Shown in pieces: positions 35,079-43,588 of a stretch of 64,000 bases of DNA. A program made the position numbers and the translations under genes. Source of the DNA: PUPG01 sp964463915 (lineage in GTDB: Bacteria; Bacteroidota; Bacteroidia; Bacteroidales; UBA7960); the NCBI GenBank assembly GCA_964463915.1, contig CAYXEH010000003.1:1-64000 (forward strand), given 5' to 3'. A model generated the notes under the pieces. The model was not told the origin of the DNA. It saw only the letters and a list, made by a program, of their open reading frames with translations, and did not search any database. Each line of letters opens with the position of its first letter. Positions within the stretch are counted from its first letter, which is position 1.

Positions 35079-35345
35079 GCTGGCGCTTTTTTTGGGCACC
35101 TGCCATTTAACTCCGGTTACTCTTTGGTCGGCGTGTTAATGGGCGCTGAGGCTTTCAATCGGCCCGCCGCCACCTGCTGCCCAAACTGAACGGCAGCAGG
35201 TGGTTTGGTTGATGCCATAATCAGGCTAAGCGGCAAGGGCGGACGATACCTGTCAGGGAAAAATAAGGGTTATTCTCTCTATTTTCTTATTTTTGCGCAA
35301 TGACTGATTAATTCAAACTAAACACAAAGTCAAAAAATCGTATAT
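35079..35345. other. Non-coding gap with a strong hairpin
   Basis: 267 bases with no convincing ORF between sucC and gcvT. CCACCTGCTGCC (35170-35181) pairs perfectly with GGCAGCAGGTGG (35192-35203) over a 10-base loop; the following bases are only weakly T-rich, so it may be a factor-assisted terminator or a structured RNA. TATTTTTG at 35288-35295 fits the -7 element and lies 51 bases before the gcvT ATG, a possible gcvT promoter. The GC-rich middle differs from the AT-rich gaps around it. Confidence 0.5.
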
Positions 35346-36434
35346 ATGAAGACCACTGTTTTTAAGGAAAAGCATGAGCAAATGGGAGGAAAGATTGTAC
35401 CCTTTGCCGGTTATTACATGCCTGTTCAGTTTGAAGGTGTTACTGCGGAACATGAGACCGTCAGAAACGCTCTGGGGGTTTTTGATGTCTCACATATGGG
35501 AGAAATATGGGTGGAAGGCCCCAGGGCCCTGGACCTCATACAATGGGTCAGCTCCAATGATGCATCGGTTTTGCATGACGGGAAAGTTCAATACACTTGT
35601 TTTCCCAATGACAAGGGAGGTATTGTGGATGATTTCCTCGTTTATCGTTTCAACGAGAACAAATATCTATTGGTGGTGAATGCCTCCAATATAGAAAAGG
35701 ATTTTGCCTGGCTGAATAAGCAAAATGCTAATATCGGCGCAAAACTGACCAATGCGTCCGATGATATTTCTCAACTTGCGGTGCAGGGTCCGCTGGCACT
35801 CAAAGCCATGCAAAAACTGACGGATGAAAATCTGGAGGATATGCCTTTTTTCACCTTTAAAGAAATGTCTTTTGCGGGAGTTGAAAACGTAATCGTTTCA
35901 ATTACAGGTTATACGGGATCCGATGGGTGTGAAATATATATTCGGAATGAAGACGCACTGAAAGTTTATGAAGCGGTCCTGAAAGCCGGAGAAGAATTCG
36001 GAATCAAACCCATCGGACTGGCGGCCAGGGACACGTTAAGACTTGAGGCCGGCCTTTGCCTTTATGGCAACGATATTGATGAAACCACCTCTCCGATTGA
36101 AGCCGGTCTTGGCTGGGTGACCAAATTTACCAAGGATTTTGTAAACCGCGAGAACCTTCTCCGACAAAAAGAAGAAGGGGTCAGCCGCCGGCTCGTTGGT
36201 TTTGAATTGCTCGACAAAGGAATCCCCAGGAAAGACTATCAGATCCTGGATGAGAATGGGAATCTCATCGGGAAGGTAACTTCCGGTACCATGTCTCCCA
36301 CCCTGAAAAAGCCTGTGGGTATGGGGTATGTGAACAAGCCCCATACCAAAGCAGGCACCATTATCTTTATAAAGATCAGGGAAAAAGCGTTTAAAGCCCA
36401 GGTGGTGAAACTTCCCTTCTATAAAAAGCCCTGA
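35346..36434 (+). CDS. gcvT: Aminomethyltransferase, glycine cleavage T-protein
   Basis: A 362-residue T-protein that moves the methylene group from aminomethylated H-protein to tetrahydrofolate, releasing ammonia. Motifs: GGKIVPFAGYYMPVQFEGV at the start, FDVSHMGEIWVEG, VSITGYTGSDGCEIYI and RDTLRLEAGLCLYGND near the catalytic Asp, and a C-terminal barrel domain with GKVTSGTMSPTLKKPVGMGY. H-, P- and L-protein genes are not in the window. Lipoyl synthase upstream and threonine aldolase (a glycine source) are metabolically linked. ComB follows after 43 bases. Confidence 0.96.
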   Translation: MKTTVFKEKHEQMGGKIVPFAGYYMPVQFEGVTAEHETVRNALGVFDVSHMGEIWVEGPRALDLIQWVSSNDASVLHDGKVQYTCFPNDKGGIVDDFLVYRFNENKYLLVVNASNIEKDFAWLNKQNANIGAKLTNASDDISQLAVQGPLALKAMQKLTDENLEDMPFFTFKEMSFAGVENVIVSITGYTGSDGCEIYIRNEDALKVYEAVLKAGEEFGIKPIGLAARDTLRLEAGLCLYGNDIDETTSPIEAGLGWVTKFTKDFVNRENLLRQKEEGVSRRLVGFELLDKGIPRKDYQILDENGNLIGKVTSGTMSPTLKKPVGMGYVNKPHTKAGTIIFIKIREKAFKAQVVKLPFYKKP

Positions 36435-36477
36435 CTCCGGCTTACGGGGTAATTGATGTTTTTGCAAATTTTGAACC

Positions 36478-37248
36478 ATGTATTCAGAGAAGGGAGATTA
36501 CCAGGTTGAAGTATGCTTCTCCCCCCTTTCGTGGCCCTTATTTGAAAAGGAAAACTCTCTGGTGATCGTCACGGATGTATTCAGGGCCACTACAGCCATT
36601 TGTGCGGCATTTGAAAATGGAGTTAAGGCAATTATTCCTGTTGAATCAGTCCGGGAGAGTGAATACTGGAAAAGTGAAGGATATATTATCGCCGGAGAGC
36701 GCGATGGGATCAACCTTGAATGTGCTGATTTCGGAAACTCTCCCTTTAATTTCATGCAGCCGCATCTTCGTGGAGAAGTCATTTGCATGAACACCACCAA
36801 CGGCACAAGGGCCATCCGTCTTGCTGCAGAGAAGGAGAATGAAATCCTGATCGGTGCTTTCTCCAACCTGTCGGCTGTATGCCGCTATGCAGTTAACAGG
36901 GAAAAGCATATCGTGATCCTGTGCGCCGGATGGAAAGACAGGTTCAGCATGGAAGACAGTTTATTTGCCGGCGCCGCTGCCGGAAAAATTATCACTATGG
37001 GCCAGGGCAGGTTTTACTCAAAATGTGATTCTGCCATAGCGGGTTATGAACTATGGAAGCTCGCCGCCCCGAATCCTCTTTCCTTTATTGACAAAGCCGC
37101 CCACAGGCATCGTTTGAAGAAAATGGGGCTGGATGAGGTCATTCCGTTTTGCCTTCGGCAGGACATTACTGAAAAGGTGCCCCGTTATCAATCAGGCCGC
37201 CTGGTTGCTGACAATAACCAATTACGGGATTCGAAGTCCGGCCGGTAA
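36478..37248 (+). CDS. comB: ComB-family phosphatase (2-phosphosulfolactate phosphatase-like)
   Basis: A 256-residue ComB homologue: VEVCFSPLSWPLFEKENSLV, the conserved TDVFRATTAICAAFENG, AGERDGINLECADFGNSP, VICMNTTNGTRAI and IVILCAGWKDRFSMEDSLFAG all match the Mg-dependent fold. In methanogens and some bacteria it dephosphorylates 2-phosphosulfolactate toward coenzyme M. None of the other coenzyme M genes (comA, comC, comD) are near, so the substrate here may be another sulfonate or a small phosphoester. Bacteroidota make sulfonolipids from cysteate, and sulfolactate chemistry could connect; that is speculation. It lies 43 bases after gcvT. Confidence 0.85.
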   Translation: MYSEKGDYQVEVCFSPLSWPLFEKENSLVIVTDVFRATTAICAAFENGVKAIIPVESVRESEYWKSEGYIIAGERDGINLECADFGNSPFNFMQPHLRGEVICMNTTNGTRAIRLAAEKENEILIGAFSNLSAVCRYAVNREKHIVILCAGWKDRFSMEDSLFAGAAAGKIITMGQGRFYSKCDSAIAGYELWKLAAPNPLSFIDKAAHRHRLKKMGLDEVIPFCLRQDITEKVPRYQSGRLVADNNQLRDSKSGR

Positions 37249-37258
37249 TCTTTGTGCA

Positions 37259-37266
37259 TATATTTG
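37259..37266 (+). promoter_or_regulatory. Possible -7 element upstream of the phospholipase-like gene
   Basis: TATATTTG matches TAnnTTTG. It lies 23-35 bases before the candidate ATGs at 37289 and 37301. No TTTG stands at the -33 position, so the match is partial. Confidence 0.35.
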
Positions 37267-37288
37267 CTGTATTATACAGCCTTATATA

Positions 37289-38308
37289 ATGCATGCTCAT
37301 ATGATCCGGCCGGACAAAATCTTATGCATCAGGCAGGCCCGTTATCTTTGTGTTTTCCTGATGGTTTGGATTGCATACCCTCCTTCTCAGGGGTTGGCAT
37401 TTGGGTTTCATGCACACAGGGTTATTAACCGTATGGCGGTTTACACCCTGCCACCCATGATGATCGGCCTTTACAAAAGGCACATTGAATTCCTGGCAGA
37501 GCGTTCGATCGATCCCGACAGGCGAGCTCATGTAGTGGAGGAAGAGGCACCCAGACATTATATTGATATTGATCATTTCGGAGACCTCCCCTTTCAGGCC
37601 ATGCCTCGTTTATGGGTTCAGGCCAAAGAAAAATATTCGCAGGACACCCTCATGAAATACGGGGTTCTTCCCTGGCATATTCATGAGATGACGCAACGTC
37701 TGACTGCGGCATTTCGCCGGGGAAACCTGGATCAGATCCTGCTGAGTTCTGCCCACCTGGGGCATTACATCGCTGACGCCTGTACTCCCCTCCATACTAC
37801 CCTGCATTACAATGGCAGAACCAAAGAGGAACGTGGAATCCACGCATTATGGGAAAGCCGTTTACCTGAATTGTATGCACATAATTATGATTACCTTACC
37901 GGCAGGGCTGAATATATCAGCAACCCCCTTGATAAGGCCTGGGAATTGGTTGAGCAAAGTCACAAACATGTAGAGAACCTTTATCAGGTGTACGATAGTT
38001 TGCAGCATATTATACCCTCTGATCAGATGTATGTGTATGAAATGCGTGGACAAACCACCGGACAAACGTTCTCACACACCTTCTCCTCAGCATATCACCA
38101 GAGATTGAATCATATGGTTGAACAACAAATGCAACAGGCGGTTAAGTCTACAGGAGATTTTTGGTTCACAGCCTGGGTGGATGCAGGTCAACCGGATCTG
38201 GATGTCTTTACCAGCCAATCCATCAGCCAGCGGCTGCTCAGATTAATCAATTATCAGAATTCACAGTGGCCTGAAATTAAAGATACAACCGTACGGTCGC
38301 ACCGATAA
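37289..38308 (+). CDS. Zinc-dependent phospholipase C / S1-P1 nuclease-like exported protein
   Basis: A 339-residue protein of the zinc-dependent phospholipase C superfamily as found in Bacteroidota. From the ATG at 37289 (or 37301) a hydrophobic leader CVFLMVWIAYPPSQGLAFG is followed at once by FGFHAHRVINRMAVYTLPP, with metal-binding His. Other candidate ligands: HYIDIDHF, LPWHIHEMTQ, SAHLGHYIADACTPLHTT and HALWESRLPEL, a set of His/Asp/Glu typical of the tri-zinc helical fold. It is probably periplasmic. The substrate (phospholipid or nucleotide) cannot be told from sequence. The reading frame is open upstream through comB but that part is not translated. Confidence 0.75.
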   Translation: MHAHMIRPDKILCIRQARYLCVFLMVWIAYPPSQGLAFGFHAHRVINRMAVYTLPPMMIGLYKRHIEFLAERSIDPDRRAHVVEEEAPRHYIDIDHFGDLPFQAMPRLWVQAKEKYSQDTLMKYGVLPWHIHEMTQRLTAAFRRGNLDQILLSSAHLGHYIADACTPLHTTLHYNGRTKEERGIHALWESRLPELYAHNYDYLTGRAEYISNPLDKAWELVEQSHKHVENLYQVYDSLQHIIPSDQMYVYEMRGQTTGQTFSHTFSSAYHQRLNHMVEQQMQQAVKSTGDFWFTAWVDAGQPDLDVFTSQSISQRLLRLINYQNSQWPEIKDTTVRSHR

Positions 38309-38416
38309 TTATGGCGCATACGTTTGCGGATCATCTTCGGGTCTTTATCGGGTCTGTCTGGATAATTTTTTGTAATTTCACGTTCCTTTTTAACAAGAGT
38401 TAAAAACCATAACTTA

Positions 38417-41400
38417 ATGATTATGAGTACAAAAAAGTTAAAACAACCCGATTATATATTTGAAACCGGATGGGAAGTATGCAACAAGATCGGCGGAATT
38501 CATACTGTAATCAGCTCCAAAGCACCCTTACTTACCGGGAATCTTAATGACCAATATATAGTCATTGGACCTGATGTGTGGAAAGAGACCCATCGAAACC
38601 CCGAGTTTGCCGAAGACCATTACCTGTTCCGGTCGTGGAGAGAACATGCCGCCAGCCAGGGACTTCATTTCAGAATCGGTCGCTGGCAGGTGCCGGGGAA
38701 TCCGATAGCTATCCTGGTGGACTTCACCCCGCTTTTTGGTCAGAAAAATGAAATTTTTAAAGATTACTGGGATAAGTTTGAGCTGAATTCTTTGAGTGGT
38801 CAATGGGACTATACGGAACCTGCATTGTTTGGTTATGCAGCAGGCCAGGTAATAGAGAGCTTTTATCACTACTACATGACTGCCCACGATCATTTTATTG
38901 CCCACTTCCATGAGTGGCTGACCGGAACCGGTGTGTTATACCTGAAAGACCGGGTGCCGCAGGCATCTACCGTTTTCACTACCCATGCAACAGTCCTTGG
39001 GCGTTCAATTGCCGGTAGCGGCCAGGATCTCTATACCCTGAAGGAAGAGATTGATCCCGGTGCCATGGCTGCAGAACTTGGTATTGTTTCAAAATTCAGC
39101 CTTGAAAAGGTGACAGCCCATCATGCAGATTCTTTCACTACAGTCAGCGAAGGGATTGCCGGTGAATGCAGAATCTTTCTGGAGAAGGAGCCGGATGTGA
39201 TTACGCCCAATGGCTTCCATCATAAGCTGGTCGCCTCCGGAAGTGAAAATGCCGGAACCCGGGTTAAAAGCAGGCAACGCTTGATCGAGGTGGCAAAAGG
39301 CCTGCTGAATACGGATATTGCTGATGATTCTCTCCTGCTTTTACATAGCGGGCGTTATGAATTTCGCAATAAAGGAACCGATTTATTGATCGATGCCCTT
39401 GGGGAACTGAACCAGCAATCCGGCAAACAAACAATCGTTGCGTTTATTCTTGTTCCCGATAACCAGGGCGGTCCCCTTTATCATGTGGCAGAAAGAATTC
39501 AATCACCTGATTATGCCAATCCCGTGAACGGAGAATACCTCACCCACAGATTGAAAGATCCGGATCAGGATGCCATTATTCAACGACTGAAGCAAGCCGG
39601 ACTTGAAAACAAGATTGAAGACCGTGTAAAGATCGTTTTTTCTCCTGCTTATCTGAACGGCAAGGATGGCTTATACAATATTCCGTATTACGATATCCTT
39701 TCCGGTTTTGATGTCAGTGCCTTCCCTTCTTATTATGAACCCTGGGGTTATGCTCCAATGGAAAGCATGGCCAACAGGGTACCGACAATGACTTCTTCCC
39801 TGTCCGGCCTGGGTCAGTGGGTAATAAATCATCAGAAGGATTATGAAAAAGGCATTCAAATCGCAGAGCGAAATGACCACAATGACAAAGAGGCAACCAC
39901 GGAAATTGCCGGAATTTTTCGCAAGTGGCTGAATGAAGCCGGAAATAATGGCTTTACAGGAAGGGATCATGATACAGATCCTCTCTGCCATATCAGCCTG
40001 TTACCCGGGCGCGGGCGTGCAGCAGAAATCATCCGGGAACTGGTCTGGGAAAATCAGTTCCCCGCCTATGAAAAAGCCTTTGCTGCGGCCATTGAAAAGG
40101 CAACTGCCCGTTATCAAAAATATAAGGACAAAAAGCAACCCGTTAAAGAGGTTAAATTGCCCCCGGCTGAATCCATGCGTCCCAAATGGAAGAAAGTGAC
40201 CGTGGAGATCAATGTACCTGATGAACTGAAAGCTTTGCCGGAACTGGCAAAAAACATCTGGTGGACATGGAATTATGAAGCGCAGGATCTTTTTGAAAGC
40301 ATTGATCCCGATCTATGGGAACAATGTGAAAAAAACCCCATTACGCTACTTGAAAATCTCGGATTGGAGCATTTTGAGAGTCTCCGGAAAAATGACACCT
40401 TCCTTGGAAAATATAATGAGGTTGTAAAGAAATTCAACGATTACATGGAAGAAGGGCGCAACAAAAAATCAAAACAGATCGCCTATTTTTCCATGGAGTA
40501 TGGATTGCACGATACCATAAAAATTTATTCCGGTGGTCTGGGTGTACTGGCGGGTGATTACCTGAAGCAGGCAAGTGATGACAATGTGGATATGGTTGGC
40601 ATTGGTTTGCTTTACAGGTACGGCTACTTTTCCCAGAGCCTCTCTGTGCATGGAGAGCAGGTTGACACTTATTACCCGCACAATTTCTCCAAGATGTCTG
40701 CCACGCCGGTCCGGGACAAAAATGGCGAACGGATTAAGATCAGCATTGCGTTCCCTGGCAGAATCCTGCACGCCAGGGTGTATCGGATTGATGTGGGACG
40801 TATACCCTTATATCTGCTGGATACCGATATTTCTGAAAATGCACCGGCAGACCGCTTCATTACCCATCAATTGTATGGGGGGGACTGGGAAAACCGTTTC
40901 AAGCAGGAATTTCTCCTGGGAATTGGCGGTATCCGTCTTCTTGATGCCCTGAACCTGGATCCTTCCATTTATCACTGTAATGAAGGACATGCTGCTTTTA
41001 CCGGCCTGGAGCGTCTCCGGAAATATGTGCAGGAAGAAGGTATAGGTTTTCATGAAGCTATCGAAGTGGTGCGTGCAAGCAGCCTCTTTACCACCCATAC
41101 ACCGGTCCCGGCCGGACACGACTTCTTTAACGAGGATATGCTTCGGACCTATATGCCGCATTATGCAGACCGCCTGGGTATCAGCTGGGAAGAATTCATC
41201 AGCCTTGGAAGAACAAATCCGGATGACACAGATGAAGACTATTCCATGAGTGTGCTTGCCACCAAACTTTCAAGAGAAGTAAACGGGGTGAGTAAAATTC
41301 ATGGTGAGGTATCCAGAAACATGTTCAAGGACCTGTATCCTGGTTATTTCCCTGAAGAACTCCATATCGGGCACGTGACCAATGGGGTGCACTATGGTAC

Positions 41401-42715
41401 CTGGACAGCCAGTGAGTGGCAGGAGCTTTACAAGAAAACATTTGGGAAAGAATTCCTTCAGAATGTGGCTGATCCGGATAACTGGGCCAGGATTTACGAG
41501 GTGCCGGATCAGGATATCTGGGAAATCCGGAATTCAAGGAGAAAGGCCCTGCTTGACTACATTAAGCAGCGTTTACTGAATAACTTATCACGCAGGCAGG
41601 AAACCCCCAGGAGGATCTACCAGGTAATGGAAGCCATTAACCCGGATACCCTGACCATTGGTTTTGCCAGGCGGTTTGCTACTTATAAGCGGGCACACCT
41701 GTTATTCAACGACCTCGACAGGTTGTCAAAGATCGTCAACAACCCGGATATGCCGGTCCAGTTTATCTATGCTGGTAAGGCACACCCGGCAGACAAGGCG
41801 GGCCAGGGGCTGATCAAACATATCCTGGATATCAGTAAGCGTAAAGAGTTTCATGGCAAGATCCTATTCCTGGAAGACTATGACATGGAATTGGGGCGTG
41901 AACTGGTCAAAGGGGTGGATATCTGGCTGAATACCCCGACACGACCGCAGGAAGCATCAGGAACCAGCGGTCAGAAAGCGGCATTGAACGGGGTAATGAA
42001 TTTTAGTGTACTTGATGGCTGGTGGGCTGAGGGTTACCAGGAAGAAACCGGATGGATGCTGAAAGAGGAAAAGACCTTCGACAATCAGGATTTCCAGAAT
42101 GAGCTGGATGCAGAGACCATCTACAATACCCTGGAGTCAGAAATCGTGCCCATGTATTATAAGCGTGATTCCGACGGCATTCCTAAACAATGGGTTCGCT
42201 GGATAAAGAATTGCATCTCCAGGGTCGCCCCCCATTTTACGAACAAGCGGATGCTGGATGACTACTTTGCCCTTTTCTACCATAAGTTGTTTGAAGCGGC
42301 AGAGGAGATGAAGGAAAATAATTATTCCAAAGCAAAAGATCTTGTACACTGGAAACACCGGGTACTAAACGGATGGGATGGTGTCGAGGTGGTCAGTAAA
42401 AAGCTCATGAGCAACTCCGGCAAAACCCTTTTGCTTGGGCAGCCTTTTGTGGCCGAACTGACCCTTGATCTGAAACACCTGAAAGAATCGGATTTTGGAG
42501 TTGAGGTGGTGTTTGTAAGAAAATCAGTGGAAGGAAGCAGGGAAATCATGTCTGTCTATGAAATGGAGCCCGGTAAGAGAAAGGATAATCAGATCAGCTA
42601 CAGATGTGAGATTGCAGCGAAACATACCGGTGCATTTAATTATGCATTCCGTATGTTTCCAAGGCATCCATCGCTTGCCCATCGCCAGGACTTTAATCTG
42701 ATCAGGTGGATCTGA
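38417..42715 (+). CDS. Glycogen synthase (GT3) - alpha-glucan phosphorylase (GT35) fusion
   Basis: A 1432-residue two-enzyme protein. The N-terminal third (about 1-560) is a GT3 glycogen synthase: FETGWEVCNKIGGIHTVIS at the start, HFHEWLTG, FTTHATVLGRS, TPNGF and the paired catalytic glutamates of the E-x7-E motif, Glu441 and Glu449 (YEPWGYAPMESMANR). A linker follows, and at about 593-690 a DUF3417-type segment (LPELAKNIWWTWNYEAQ). From about 695 to 1290 is the phosphorylase: ISMEYGLHDTIKIYSGGLG-like AYFSMEYGLHDTIKIYSGGL, NEGHAAF, TTHTPVPAGHD, THKRAHL-type YKRAHLLF, and the PLP lysine Lys1187 in GTSGQKAALNG. The tail (~1300-1432) is a beta domain. Synthesis and breakdown of glucan are thus tethered. 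Start alternatives: ATG 38423. Confidence 0.92.
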   Translation: MIMSTKKLKQPDYIFETGWEVCNKIGGIHTVISSKAPLLTGNLNDQYIVIGPDVWKETHRNPEFAEDHYLFRSWREHAASQGLHFRIGRWQVPGNPIAILVDFTPLFGQKNEIFKDYWDKFELNSLSGQWDYTEPALFGYAAGQVIESFYHYYMTAHDHFIAHFHEWLTGTGVLYLKDRVPQASTVFTTHATVLGRSIAGSGQDLYTLKEEIDPGAMAAELGIVSKFSLEKVTAHHADSFTTVSEGIAGECRIFLEKEPDVITPNGFHHKLVASGSENAGTRVKSRQRLIEVAKGLLNTDIADDSLLLLHSGRYEFRNKGTDLLIDALGELNQQSGKQTIVAFILVPDNQGGPLYHVAERIQSPDYANPVNGEYLTHRLKDPDQDAIIQRLKQAGLENKIEDRVKIVFSPAYLNGKDGLYNIPYYDILSGFDVSAFPSYYEPWGYAPMESMANRVPTMTSSLSGLGQWVINHQKDYEKGIQIAERNDHNDKEATTEIAGIFRKWLNEAGNNGFTGRDHDTDPLCHISLLPGRGRAAEIIRELVWENQFPAYEKAFAAAIEKATARYQKYKDKKQPVKEVKLPPAESMRPKWKKVTVEINVPDELKALPELAKNIWWTWNYEAQDLFESIDPDLWEQCEKNPITLLENLGLEHFESLRKNDTFLGKYNEVVKKFNDYMEEGRNKKSKQIAYFSMEYGLHDTIKIYSGGLGVLAGDYLKQASDDNVDMVGIGLLYRYGYFSQSLSVHGEQVDTYYPHNFSKMSATPVRDKNGERIKISIAFPGRILHARVYRIDVGRIPLYLLDTDISENAPADRFITHQLYGGDWENRFKQEFLLGIGGIRLLDALNLDPSIYHCNEGHAAFTGLERLRKYVQEEGIGFHEAIEVVRASSLFTTHTPVPAGHDFFNEDMLRTYMPHYADRLGISWEEFISLGRTNPDDTDEDYSMSVLATKLSREVNGVSKIHGEVSRNMFKDLYPGYFPEELHIGHVTNGVHYGTWTASEWQELYKKTFGKEFLQNVADPDNWARIYEVPDQDIWEIRNSRRKALLDYIKQRLLNNLSRRQETPRRIYQVMEAINPDTLTIGFARRFATYKRAHLLFNDLDRLSKIVNNPDMPVQFIYAGKAHPADKAGQGLIKHILDISKRKEFHGKILFLEDYDMELGRELVKGVDIWLNTPTRPQEASGTSGQKAALNGVMNFSVLDGWWAEGYQEETGWMLKEEKTFDNQDFQNELDAETIYNTLESEIVPMYYKRDSDGIPKQWVRWIKNCISRVAPHFTNKRMLDDYFALFYHKLFEAAEEMKENNYSKAKDLVHWKHRVLNGWDGVEVVSKKLMSNSGKTLLLGQPFVAELTLDLKHLKESDFGVEVVFVRKSVEGSREIMSVYEMEPGKRKDNQISYRCEIAAKHTGAFNYAFRMFPRHPSLAHRQDFNLIRWI

Positions 42716-42748
42716 TAGGAAATTTTGCAAGAAGTTTGTAATTTTATG

Positions 42749-42775
42749 ATCCGGTTGGGTATAATCCGGCCGGAT
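42749..42775. other. Palindrome-rich stretch after the glucan enzyme
   Basis: ATCCGG (42749-42754) and CCGGAT (42770-42775) can pair, and AATCCGGCCGGATT (42763-42776) is itself a perfect palindrome. It lies 34 bases past the stop of the fusion gene and 52 bases before fabG. It could act as a weak terminator or a protein-binding site; the T-run is short. Confidence 0.35.
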
Positions 42776-42827
42776 TATTTATTGGCCTTGTTCAATAGAT
42801 TATTTATCCAAATAATGACACCATATT

Positions 42828-43574
42828 ATGAAACTACTGGAAGGACAAACAGCATTGATTACCGGCGGATCCCGGGGTATCGGGCGAGCCATTGCCCTTG
42901 AGATGGCAAGACAGGGGGCCAATGTGGCATTCTCTGATCTCAAATATGACGAAACCGCACAGCAAACCGAAAAGGAGTTAAATGAACTGGGCGTAAAAGC
43001 AAAAGCCTATGCATCTGATGCCAGCAGTTTTTCAGAGAGCGAGAACCTGGTCAATGACGTGGTTGCTGAGTTTGGCATTATTGACATTCTTGTCAACAAT
43101 GCCGGTATAACAAAAGATACACTGATGATGCGTATGACTGAAGATATGTGGGATGATGTAATCCGCATCAACCTGAAATCTGTCTTCAACCTGACCAAAG
43201 CCGTGCAAAAATATATGCTGAAGGAGCGCAAAGGCAGTATCATCAATATGAGTTCCATTGTGGGTCTCGGGGGAAATGCCGGACAGGCAAATTATGCCGC
43301 ATCGAAAGCCGGTATAATCGCGTTCACAAAATCAGTGGCCCAGGAGATCGGAGCCAGGAACATCAGGGTCAATGCCATCGCCCCGGGTTTTATTGAGACG
43401 GAAATGACCGGTCAGTTATCAGAAGATGTAAAAAAAGAGTGGACTGAAAAAATCCCACTTAAACGCGCCGGTAAACCGGAAGATGTGGCAAACATGGCCG
43501 TGTTCCTTGCTTCTGAAATGTCGGCATACGTGACCGGCCAGGTATTTACGGTTTGCGGTGGAATGAATAAATAA
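42828..43574 (+). CDS. fabG: 3-oxoacyl-[acyl-carrier-protein] reductase
   Basis: A 248-residue classical SDR. Cofactor motif ALITGGSRGIGRAIALEMA, NNAG at about 87-90, catalytic Ser in INMSSIVGLGGNAGQ, and Tyr/Lys in NYAASKAGIIAFTKS. FabG-typical features follow: RVNAIAPGFIETEMTGQL and the C-terminal YVTGQVFTVCGGM. It carries out the NADPH-dependent ketone reduction in fatty-acid elongation, with FabI (16374-17213) doing the final reduction. Other SDR activities cannot be excluded, but this matches FabG along its whole length. recF follows after 14 bases. Confidence 0.93.
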   Translation: MKLLEGQTALITGGSRGIGRAIALEMARQGANVAFSDLKYDETAQQTEKELNELGVKAKAYASDASSFSESENLVNDVVAEFGIIDILVNNAGITKDTLMMRMTEDMWDDVIRINLKSVFNLTKAVQKYMLKERKGSIINMSSIVGLGGNAGQANYAASKAGIIAFTKSVAQEIGARNIRVNAIAPGFIETEMTGQLSEDVKKEWTEKIPLKRAGKPEDVANMAVFLASEMSAYVTGQVFTVCGGMNK

Positions 43575-43588
43575 AATGAACTGCTTCA

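Noticed and set aside
37133..37288. N-terminal extension of the phospholipase-like protein into comB
   Set aside because: The extension lies inside a well-conserved gene on the same strand and precedes a good signal peptide; translation should begin at 37289 or 37301.
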